Origin: Bacillota bacterium
Lineage (GTDB): Bacteria > Bacillota_E > Sulfobacillia > Sulfobacillales > Sulfobacillaceae
DNA: 5,523 nucleotides
Reading direction: 5' to 3'
Assembly (NCBI GenBank): GCA_021802225.1
Contig: JAKAAS010000161.1
Location: forward strand, 1 to 5,523
Shown here: positions 1 through 5,352 of the stretch, one piece after another
Numbering within the stretch: the stretch's first letter is position 1
Layout: each line of letters opens with the position of its first letter
The notes under the pieces: generated by a model
Databases searched by the model: none
Told to the model about the DNA's origin: nothing
Seen by the model: only the letters and a program-made list of their open reading frames with translations
Position numbers and translations under genes: made by a program

Positions 1-1
1 A

Positions 2-181
2 TCGACGTGGTCACCAAGCCAATCTCCCCGGGATTTTCACTCCGGCGCTGTTGTCAAAGCCGAGCGGTTTTTGCGCAGTCTGCATGCGGGACCCGTATTC
101 CGTTTCTGGACGCTGACCCGGCCGGTTGCGACAGCGGGCCAGTTTGCCGTCTCGCTCGGCAGCAGCCGCAACGAGGCATAG
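2..181 (+). CDS. C-terminal fragment of an unidentified protein (5' end outside window)
   Basis: An open frame runs from the left edge (first full codon at base 2) to a TAG stop at 179-181, giving 59 residues. I do not recognise the family. The fragment is soluble-looking and moderately basic, with the stretch AERFLRSLHAGPVFRFWTL near its middle and an end at SLGSSRNEA. Two things favour this frame. Its stop falls exactly at the edge of a strong hairpin that separates it from the converging gene at 214-702. Its third codon positions are also mostly G or C, like the neighbours. A second plus-strand frame is open from base 1 to 225, but it is rich in Cys, Arg and Pro, runs through the hairpin and overlaps the next gene. 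The coding call is therefore moderate and no function is offered. Confidence 0.5.
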   Translation, partial: STWSPSQSPRDFHSGAVVKAERFLRSLHAGPVFRFWTLTRPVATAGQFAVSLGSSRNEA

Positions 182-218
182 CTAGGGAGCCAGTCCCGGA
201 CGGGCCTGGCTCCCTAGC
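181..218. terminator. Perfect 13-bp inverted repeat between convergent genes, putative bidirectional terminator
   Basis: The left arm GCTAGGGAGCCAG (181-193) and right arm CTGGCTCCCTAGC (206-218) are perfect reverse complements. The 12-base loop contains CCCG and CGGG, which could pair further after one T/C mismatch. The last base of the plus-strand TAG (179-181) is the first base of the left arm. The minus-strand TAG (214-216) lies inside the right arm. Position and stem strength suit a terminator serving both converging genes. However, neither strand has a T-run after the stem, so it is not a canonical intrinsic terminator; it may instead stabilise the 3' ends of the transcripts. Confidence 0.6.
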
Positions 219-702
219 GGTATGAATAGCGGGAGGGATCTTCTGCGAGCCAGCTGACGGCAAGCCCGAAGGCGAGGAGCCCCAGCAGGAAGAAGAACGC
301 ACTGGCCGCTCCAAAATTCCAGGCAAACACCCCAGGCGCCAGCATTAGACCGTTATTGACCAAGGGACTGACGAGGTCGAAGAGCGGGAGGCCTACCAGC
401 ATCCAGACTACCCATAGCGCCGCCCCCAAGCTGATGCCTTTAAGCCATGTTGACCCCTTCAGCCTCGGCTCGAGCCATATCTGGTATTCGTAGGCCAGCA
501 CGGTGGCCCCGCCAATTTCCAGAGCATAGCCGAGAACTGCCGCCAGCCGCAGATTCAGGGTGACAAGCGTGCCGTCCCAAAGCGCCACGTTCAGTGCGGG
601 CGAGCCCGCGGCGGGAGCGAGGGAGAGCAGGGCGGTGAACACAATGGTGCCGGCAACGCCTGCGATTAGTGCGCGGCGCCATGGATCAGGTGTATGCTTC
701 AT
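214..702 (-). CDS. Small four-helix integral membrane protein, unknown function
   Basis: The protein has 162 residues. Hydrophobicity predicts four membrane segments at about residues 11-30, 52-73, 86-108 and 126-152. It has a short basic N-terminus (MKHTPDPWRR) and a short charged C-terminal tail (AEDPSRYSYR), so both ends are probably cytoplasmic. There is no cleavable signal peptide and no catalytic motif. The opening pattern (RRALIAGVAGTIVFTALL followed by LAPAAG) resembles small uncharacterised membrane families such as DUF6789; this is from memory and not a search result. The ATG at 700-702 is preceded by AAAAGAGG (712-719) with a 9-base spacer, a good ribosome binding site. The gene is transcribed away from the sugar operon at 812 and ends in the hairpin at 181-218. 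The reading frame is convincing; the role is unknown. Confidence 0.8.
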   Translation of the reverse strand: MKHTPDPWRRALIAGVAGTIVFTALLSLAPAAGSPALNVALWDGTLVTLNLRLAAVLGYALEIGGATVLAYEYQIWLEPRLKGSTWLKGISLGAALWVVWMLVGLPLFDLVSPLVNNGLMLAPGVFAWNFGAASAFFFLLGLLAFGLAVSWLAEDPSRYSYR

Positions 703-728
703 AAGATCACGCCTCTTTTCTTGGGCAC

Positions 729-757
729 ATTTTACGCAGTGCCTGTCACCAGAAATG
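729..757 (-). promoter_or_regulatory. Weak candidate promoter for the small membrane protein gene
   Basis: On the minus strand TAAAAT (734 to 729) matches five of six bases of a sigma-70 type -10 box. A start about seven bases downstream would give a leader of about 20 bases containing the AAAAGAGG ribosome site before the ATG at 702. The hexamer 17 bases upstream (CATTTC, 757 to 752) is a poor -35 box. No convincing promoter for the plus-strand gene at 812 is visible in the rest of the 703-811 gap. Confidence 0.28.
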
Positions 758-811
758 TACGCGGGAACGACGGCAAAATGAGCGGTAAATTTTAGGCGGA
801 GCGGGTGGGCG

Positions 812-2029
812 ATGGAGAGCCTTTTTGCTGCACAGGGATTTCATGCCAGGGTGAAGCCCCTGTGGTACTTGGTTTGGGCCACCTTGTCCCAGACGGGAAT
901 GTCCTTTGTGCAGCAGGGTATTATCGTGATGGGATTTCTGTTTGCGCTGAAATATCACCTGGATTTTGTGGAGATTGGCTTGGTGACCACGTCGATGAGT
1001 CTGGGCGTCATGGTCAGCATGATCTTTATGGGGATTTTGGCGGACCGTCTGGGACCCCGGCGCCTCCTGTTTGCCGGCGCTGTCGTTATGGCGGGGCTGG
1101 CGGCTCTGCTCACTCAGGTCAGGGGATTCCACACGCTGCTGGGGATGTTCTTCCTGCTCGGAGCCAGCCTGGCAGCTGTGCCCATGGCTGGCACCAAGGC
1201 GGTCTTCACGGCCTTTAAGAACCGCTCGCGGGGGACTCCCATGGGCATCCGCCAGACGGGGGTGCCGCTTGGAGCCGCCCTGGCCGCCGTGATTTTGCCT
1301 ATTCTGGCTGTCCGTGGGGGACTGAATGCAGTCTACGCGCTGTTTGCCGCGGAACTTTGGATTGTAGGCTGGATTTTTGCGGCGGTGATCGAGCCCGTGA
1401 AGCAGTCAGCCGCCGCAAAGCCCCGCTCTGCCACAAAAGTTTCTCGAGCCCTGTGGCGGCCCGCAGTGGTTTCCGTACTGATGGTGGCGGGCCAATATTT
1501 TCTGATCACGTTCACCTTGGAGTACTTGCACCGGTTTCGGCACTTTACCCTGACGGAGGCGGGAGCGGCTTTGGCTCTGGCACAAGTTGGGGGAGGGTTG
1601 GGGCGTGTGCTTTTTGGGCTGTACAGTGACAGGTCCGGAGCGAACCGGGCGCGGACGATCAGCCGGATAGCCTTGCTGGCTGTGGTCATGGTGGGGATTA
1701 TCGTAGTCCTTCCGGCCCATGTGGGCTTTGGATGGATTTGTGTGGTCTGGTTTTTCACCGGAATGGGGGCGATTGGGTGGAACGCCCTGTCGCTGACGTG
1801 GGCAGCGGAAACAGTGCCTCCGGATCAGGCCGGGTTTGCCATGGGGTTTGTCGGCACGGTGGTGTTTTTAGGTTCCGCCTTCTTTCCGCCCATTTTGGGA
1901 GCGGTGATTGACGCGACGCATCATTTCCGGCCCGCCTGGATCATCTTGGCGGGAATCTTGGCGGCGGCAGGCATGATGGCATGGTACGCCAGCGCGCATG
2001 CGCTGGCTGCAAAACCAGAAAAGGGATGA
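812..2029 (+). CDS. MFS transporter, 12-helix, substrate unknown
   Basis: This 405-residue protein has the usual length and hydrophobic pattern of a 12-helix major facilitator. The loop between helices 2 and 3 carries motif A (GILADRLGPRR, residues 74-84, with Asp78 and the basic end). A degenerate copy, GLYSDRSG (269-276), sits at the matching place in the second half, as expected from the internal duplication. Residues 145-154 (GIRQTGVPLG) form the Gly-rich helix 5 signature seen in one broad group of uncharacterised bacterial MFS proteins. The late GWNALSLTWAAETVP stretch (322-336) is also typical of that group. The hydrophilic stretch around residues 195-213 fits the central cytoplasmic loop. 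The start at 812 has GGCGGAG (795-801) ten bases upstream. It is the first gene of a unit with the oxidoreductase and GH1 genes, so import of a sugar, glycoside or glycoside-derived acid is likely, but only by context. Export cannot be excluded. Confidence 0.92.
   Translation: MESLFAAQGFHARVKPLWYLVWATLSQTGMSFVQQGIIVMGFLFALKYHLDFVEIGLVTTSMSLGVMVSMIFMGILADRLGPRRLLFAGAVVMAGLAALLTQVRGFHTLLGMFFLLGASLAAVPMAGTKAVFTAFKNRSRGTPMGIRQTGVPLGAALAAVILPILAVRGGLNAVYALFAAELWIVGWIFAAVIEPVKQSAAAKPRSATKVSRALWRPAVVSVLMVAGQYFLITFTLEYLHRFRHFTLTEAGAALALAQVGGGLGRVLFGLYSDRSGANRARTISRIALLAVVMVGIIVVLPAHVGFGWICVVWFFTGMGAIGWNALSLTWAAETVPPDQAGFAMGFVGTVVFLGSAFFPPILGAVIDATHHFRPAWIILAGILAAAGMMAWYASAHALAAKPEKG
2021..2025 (+). 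promoter_or_regulatory. Shine-Dalgarno site that decides the oxidoreductase start
   Basis: AAGGG lies in the last codons of the MFS gene, nine bases before the ATG at 2035 but directly against the ATG at 2026. The spacing favours translation from 2035, although 2026 would make a neat ATGA stop/start overlap with the MFS stop at 2027-2029. Confidence 0.55.
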
Positions 2030-2034
2030 TCAGA

Positions 2035-2997
2035 ATGATTCGCTGGGGAATTATCGGCACGGCCGATATTGCGCGCGGAGGATTTTTGCCGGCTTTGCGC
2101 GAGGCTGGAGGCGGTCAGGCATGGATGGTAGCCAGCCGTGATCTGGAGCGGGCCCGGCTGTTTGCATCGGAGAACGGTGTCGCCAAGGCCTGCGGGGATT
2201 ACAACGAGATCGTGGAGAGCGACGAGATTGACGCCATTTACATTCCTGTGCCAAACCATGCCCACTATGAATGGACTATGAAGGCGCTGCAAACCCACAA
2301 ACCGGTCCTCTGCGAAAAGCCCCTGAGCGGAGTGTGGCACCAAGCCGAAGAGGTGGTGAAGGAAGCCCAGAGGACCCACGCGCTTTTGTGGGAAGCCTAT
2401 GCCTTCCAGTTCCAGCCCCAATGGCTGCGGGTGCAGGACCTGGTCCGCGAGGGCGCCGTGGGAGATGCCCTGGAGATTCACGGCACATTCAATACCGTGC
2501 TGGGGCGGCCTAAGGACGCCCGCTGGGCGAAAGCCTTTCAGGGAGGAGCCCTGAATGACTTGGGCTGCTATCCGGTGCATGTCGCCTCCCTGCTGATAAG
2601 AGAGGATCCGGAGGATGTGTGGGCCCAAGCTGAGATTCCTCATGAGGTCGACGAATCCGTGTGGGGGGTGCTGCGCTATCCCAGCCGCCAGCAGCTTATC
2701 ATGAATGTGTCCTTCGTCCGCCGCTATGACACGTTTACCCGGATTGTCGGGTCGGCTGGGGAGATCCGCCTGTCCAACACCTATCATCCATCGGCTCGCG
2801 ACGCAGTTTCCGTGTACAGCAAGCGCGGGGTGGTGAAAGAATACACCATGCAGGGACAGTTGCCATTCACCGATATGCTGCGACATATTCACGCGGTGGC
2901 GCGGGGGGACTCGGAGCCCATGCAGTTGGCGGCTGACGTATCGTTGCCGACTGCCTGGGCCATGGAGAAGATCCGCTGCCACTGGACGCCGGTGTGA
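2035..2997 (+). CDS. Gfo/Idh/MocA-family NAD(P)-dependent oxidoreductase
   Basis: The protein has 320 residues from the chosen ATG, the normal size for the family. The N-terminal Rossmann fold opens with IRWGIIGTADIA (residues 2-13, Gly5 and Gly8). The cofactor domain includes IPVPNHAHYEW (70-80) and the family EKP motif at Glu94-Lys95-Pro96, whose Lys is normally catalytic. LLWEAYAFQFQPQW (117-130) marks the start of the C-terminal alpha/beta domain. GGALNDLGCYPVH (170-182, Asp175 and His182) is the second active-site motif. The EAY...PQW and GCYPVH forms are closest to the sugar/dihydrodiol dehydrogenase branch (D-xylose dehydrogenase, glucose-fructose oxidoreductase-like, dihydrodiol dehydrogenase) rather than inositol dehydrogenase. 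There is no signal peptide, so it is cytoplasmic. It follows the MFS stop by five bases, so the two are almost certainly co-transcribed. Starts at 2026 (323 residues) or 1981 are also open but have worse ribosome-site spacing or add non-family residues. Substrate is unknown. Confidence 0.92.
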   Translation: MIRWGIIGTADIARGGFLPALREAGGGQAWMVASRDLERARLFASENGVAKACGDYNEIVESDEIDAIYIPVPNHAHYEWTMKALQTHKPVLCEKPLSGVWHQAEEVVKEAQRTHALLWEAYAFQFQPQWLRVQDLVREGAVGDALEIHGTFNTVLGRPKDARWAKAFQGGALNDLGCYPVHVASLLIREDPEDVWAQAEIPHEVDESVWGVLRYPSRQQLIMNVSFVRRYDTFTRIVGSAGEIRLSNTYHPSARDAVSVYSKRGVVKEYTMQGQLPFTDMLRHIHAVARGDSEPMQLAADVSLPTAWAMEKIRCHWTPV

Positions 2998-3044
2998 GCA
3001 GGGTCCGAGCTGGAGTCCAGGAACATAGTGGTTTTCACCAAAAC

Positions 3045-3052
3045 GAGAGGGG
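3045..3052 (+). promoter_or_regulatory. Shine-Dalgarno site of the GH1 gene
   Basis: GAGAGGGG is ten bases before the ATG at 3063 and supports that start over the upstream GTG at 2994-2996. The 65-bp gap (2998-3062) shows no clear promoter or terminator. It does contain a small GTTTT/AAAAC inverted pair (3031-3044), too weak to call an operator. Confidence 0.6.
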
Positions 3053-3062
3053 CCTGACATCG

Positions 3063-4412
3063 ATGGCGCTTGAGGGCAGTCAGACAATTTTTCCGGCGGA
3101 GTTCCAGTGGGGGGTGGCGACGGCCGCCTACCAGATTGAAGGGGCCGCACACGAAGAGGGGCGGGGGCCTTCCATCTGGGATGATTTCAGCCACACCCCG
3201 GGAAAGACTTTGAATGGCGATACGGGAGACGAGGCCTGCGGCCACTATCACCGGATGCCGGAGGATGTGGCGCTGATCTCCGGGCTCGGCGTCTCGCACT
3301 ATAGATTCTCCACGGCCTGGCCGCGCATATTGCCCGAGGGCCGCCTGTCCCAGATCAATTCGCAGGGGCTGGCATTTTATGACCGCTTGGTGGACACTCT
3401 CCTGGCGCGCGGCGTCACCCCTGCGCTGACCCTCTATCACTGGGATCTGCCCAGCGCACTCCAGGCGCAGGGCGGGTGGCCCCGCCGCGAAACTGCCGAG
3501 GCTTTTGCGGACTATGCAGGATTCATGGCGGAGAAGCTGGGGGACCGTGTGTCCTGGTGGATTACGCATAATGAGCCCTGGTGCACAGCCGTGCTGGGAC
3601 ACATGACGGGCGAGCACGCGCCCGGGGTGCGCGATCCCCGCCAGGCGGGGCAGGCCGCGCACCATGTCCTGCTGTCCCACGGTCTGGCGGCCCAAGCGGT
3701 CCGGGCCGCCAGACCCAGCGCGCAGGTCGGCATCACCCTGAATCTCAGTTCGGTGTACCCGTCCGGCGATAGCCCCCAAAGTCTGGCTGCGGCCAATGTC
3801 CAGGATGTGTTTACCAACCGCTGGTACCTCGACCCCGTATTGCGGGGGACGTATCCGGAAGAGCTGTCCGCCATTCTCGGCCAGATGCCGGAGGTGCGCG
3901 CAGGAGATATGGACGTGATTGCCCAGCCTCTGGATTTTTTGGGAGTGAACTACTATTCGTCCCAAGTAGTGGAGGCTGACCCAAACACCGGTGCGCTGTG
4001 GCCGGTGCGTCAGGTGGCGACCCGGGCGCGGTTGACGGATATGGGGTGGCCCGTGGTGCCCCAAGGTCTGACCGACTTGCTGCTGCGCCTGACCAGAGAC
4101 TACGGGCCCTTGCCCTTGATGATCACGGAAAATGGGGCGGCGTATCCCGATGTGCCAGAACAGGGGCAGGTCCGGGACCAGGAGCGCATCCGCTACCTGC
4201 AGGAACATATTGAGGCGGTGGCCTCGGCTATGAAACAAGGGGCTGACGTCCGCGGGTACTACGTCTGGTCGCTGATGGACAATTTTGAATGGGCTTTCGG
4301 CTATTCTAAGCGGTTTGGATTGATGTACGTGAATTACCAAACCCAGGAGCGCATTCCCAAGCAGAGCGCGCAGTGGTACCGGGAGTTCTTGAGGACACTG
4401 CCCCGGCCCTAA
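3063..4412 (+). CDS. Glycoside hydrolase family 1 beta-glucosidase (beta-glycosidase)
   Basis: The 449 residues match the single-domain (beta/alpha)8 barrel of GH1 (usually about 440-480). The family N-terminal signature FQWGVATAAYQIEGA is at residues 14-28, with substrate-binding Gln24. His126 and Trp127 are in LYHWDLP. The acid/base Glu171 is in THNEPW (168-173) and the nucleophile Glu356 in ITENGAA (354-360). The NYYS motif is at 296-299. VWSLMDNFEWAFGYSKRFGL (401-420) supplies the Trp402 and Glu409-Trp410 aglycone/glucose contacts. Glu409-Trp410 is the pattern of enzymes acting on non-phosphorylated glycosides; 6-phospho-beta-glucosidases have Ser/Lys/Tyr there. The protein has no secretion signal, so it should cleave imported beta-glucosides, and perhaps galactosides or fucosides, in the cytoplasm. 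It lies 65 bp after the oxidoreductase and probably belongs to the same transcript, but a separate promoter is possible. An upstream GTG at 2994 would add 23 unrelated residues. All catalytic residues are present, so it should be active. Confidence 0.96.
   Translation: MALEGSQTIFPAEFQWGVATAAYQIEGAAHEEGRGPSIWDDFSHTPGKTLNGDTGDEACGHYHRMPEDVALISGLGVSHYRFSTAWPRILPEGRLSQINSQGLAFYDRLVDTLLARGVTPALTLYHWDLPSALQAQGGWPRRETAEAFADYAGFMAEKLGDRVSWWITHNEPWCTAVLGHMTGEHAPGVRDPRQAGQAAHHVLLSHGLAAQAVRAARPSAQVGITLNLSSVYPSGDSPQSLAAANVQDVFTNRWYLDPVLRGTYPEELSAILGQMPEVRAGDMDVIAQPLDFLGVNYYSSQVVEADPNTGALWPVRQVATRARLTDMGWPVVPQGLTDLLLRLTRDYGPLPLMITENGAAYPDVPEQGQVRDQERIRYLQEHIEAVASAMKQGADVRGYYVWSLMDNFEWAFGYSKRFGLMYVNYQTQERIPKQSAQWYREFLRTLPRP
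3681..3715. repeat. Perfect 13-bp inverted repeat inside the GH1 gene
   Basis: Arms GGTCTGGCGGCCC (3681-3693) and GGGCCGCCAGACC (3703-3715) are exact reverse complements around a nine-base loop. They encode GLAAQAVRAAR, an ordinary GH1 helix, so the palindrome was built within normal coding sequence. A smaller one (CCCCGCC, one base, GGCGGGG; 3636-3650) lies 30 bp upstream. Function is unknown. The folded mRNA could slow ribosomes or RNA polymerase, or the structure may be a by-product of mutation. Confidence 0.75.
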
Positions 4413-4432
4413 GAATTCTCTATCTGCGGGGC
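4400..4432. other. Convergent gene junction with weak stem-loop
   Basis: The GH1 stop (4410-4412) and the glycosyltransferase stop (4420-4422) are separated by seven bases centred on the palindrome AGAATTCT (4412-4419). GCCCCG (4400-4405) and CGGGGC (4427-4432) could form a six-bp stem around it, with one arm in each gene. There is no T-run and no room for a standard terminator. The two mRNAs may therefore overlap at their 3' ends, and this small stem is at best a weak bidirectional stop. Confidence 0.3.
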
Positions 4433-5352
4433 TTGGACGCCTGCGCCTCCCTCCATGCGGTGCGGAAGCCCTGCCAAAAGGCACGGTGCCGGGAAAGAAC
4501 CTGACCCCGCAGAAATCCGGCCTTGATGACCCGTGAGCCGTACAAGCGGCTCACCCACAGGATCCGGCGGAAGCGGCACGGAAGGTTGAACAGCCCATAC
4601 CGCCAGTCATTGAGAATCAGATCGCTCTCGACGTCGATGGTTTGGTCCCGCGTGCCGCCCTGCTCCGCGCCCAGGTGGTAAAGCCAGGCGGTATGGTTGA
4701 ACCATACCGCCTGCTTGGCATGCGCCAGCCGGCATGACACATCCGTATCTTCGCGGAAGGCGGAGCCGGTGAAGCGCTCATCAAACCCGTGGACCTTTTC
4801 CAAAGCCTGTCGGCGAAAGGCCATATTGCAGCCGCGCACCGAGTCCGCAGGCCCGCTGAAGACGCTGCCGAAGCCGGGATTCCTGGCTCCCGCGTAGCCC
4901 ATCCAGCCAATCCGGCGCGAGACCGTCCGGGGCTCGCACCCGGGCTCCAGCACCCTCCCGCCGGCGGCCATGACCTCGGGGTGGTCCCGGAAAAGTTGGA
5001 CATGGTGGGCAATGAAGTCCGGGTCGGGAATCCGCACGTCGTCATCGACAAAAATCACGAGGTCGCGCCGCGAGGCACCGATGCCTTGATTTCGCGCCCG
5101 GGTCAGTCCCGGAGTGGCAGTCTGAATCCAGCGCACGGCGCCTTGGGCGGCCCAGCGTTCCAAGGCGTCTTGGGTGTCCCGGTCATGTGCGGGGGCCTGG
5201 TCGACGACGACCACCTCATAGTGGGGATACCGGAGCGCCAGAAGGTCGGTCAGGGTATCCCGGAGAGGCTGGTCCCGGTGGTAGGTGGCGACGACAATGG
5301 AGACCGGCACAGGCCTTGTTGGTCTCCCCTCCTGATTCTCGGCCACCCTCAC
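4420..5352 (-). CDS. Family 2 glycosyltransferase (GT-A fold)
   Basis: The protein has 310 residues. The nucleotide-sugar binding half begins VPVSIVVATYHRDQPLRDTL (residues 15-34), followed by YEVVVVDQA (45-53, Asp51). TPGLTRARNQGI (80-91) precedes the metal-binding acidic motif FVDDDVRIPD (101-110; Asp103-Asp105). RGCNMAFRR (173-181) and REDTDVSCRL (200-209, Glu201 and Asp202/Asp204) form the acceptor-side and catalytic-base region. The tail is basic and amphipathic (residues 247-310), with no clear membrane helix, suggesting a cytoplasmic or peripheral enzyme. It should transfer a sugar from a nucleotide sugar to a lipid-linked or surface glycan; donor and acceptor are unknown. The GTG start at 5350-5352 overlaps the upstream stop as GTGA, which implies translational coupling. 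The site AGGGAG (5357-5362) is only four bases away and fits the GTG at residue 3 (5344-5346, ten-base spacer) better, so the exact start is uncertain by a few residues. Confidence 0.9.
   Translation of the reverse strand: MRVAENQEGRPTRPVPVSIVVATYHRDQPLRDTLTDLLALRYPHYEVVVVDQAPAHDRDTQDALERWAAQGAVRWIQTATPGLTRARNQGIGASRRDLVIFVDDDVRIPDPDFIAHHVQLFRDHPEVMAAGGRVLEPGCEPRTVSRRIGWMGYAGARNPGFGSVFSGPADSVRGCNMAFRRQALEKVHGFDERFTGSAFREDTDVSCRLAHAKQAVWFNHTAWLYHLGAEQGGTRDQTIDVESDLILNDWRYGLFNLPCRFRRILWVSRLYGSRVIKAGFLRGQVLSRHRAFWQGFRTAWREAQASKPRR
4685..4713. repeat. Near-perfect 29-bp palindrome inside the glycosyltransferase gene
   Basis: Arms CAGGCGGTATGGTT (4685-4698) and AACCATACCGCCTG (4700-4713) are exact reverse complements around a single central G (4699). 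On the coding (minus) strand this encodes QAVWFNHTA, a conserved-looking strand/loop before the family His in WLYHLG, so it is real coding sequence. A gapped third copy of one arm lies at 4584-4604. The centre is too tight for a normal RNA hairpin loop without opening one or two pairs, and the symmetry resembles a dimeric protein-binding site. No function is known. Confidence 0.8.

Noticed and set aside
7..225. 72-residue plus-strand frame at the left edge
   Set aside because: It reads through the whole hairpin into the converging gene and is unusually rich in Cys, Arg and Pro. The frame ending at 181 is more protein-like and stops at the hairpin.
2052..2068. 7-bp hairpin TATCGGC/GCCGATA with a three-base loop just after the oxidoreductase start
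   Set aside because: It lies in the codons of the Rossmann glycine loop and is within chance expectation, so I do not call it regulatory.
2994..3062. GTG at 2994 as the GH1 start, overlapping the oxidoreductase stop
   Set aside because: It adds 23 residues absent from typical GH1 N-termini, while the ATG at 3063 has a well-placed GAGAGGGG.
1921..3150. 409-residue open frame on the minus strand opposite the oxidoreductase gene
   Set aside because: It lies antisense to a gene with all the Gfo/Idh motifs, has biased low-information composition and spans two gene boundaries.
2889..4484. 531-residue open frame on the minus strand opposite the GH1 gene
   Set aside because: It is the antisense shadow of a clear GH1 gene in GC-rich DNA: composition is dominated by Arg, Pro, Gly and His, with no recognisable domain or hydrophobic pattern.
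4533..4554. 8-bp inverted repeat GTGAGCCG/CGGCTCAC with a six-base loop in the glycosyltransferase
   Set aside because: Arms of this length with a short loop are expected about once by chance in a window of this size.
5224..5261. 8-bp inverted repeat GGGATACC/GGTATCCC with a 22-base loop
   Set aside because: The loop is long and the arms short, so chance occurrence is likely; it is fully inside coding sequence.
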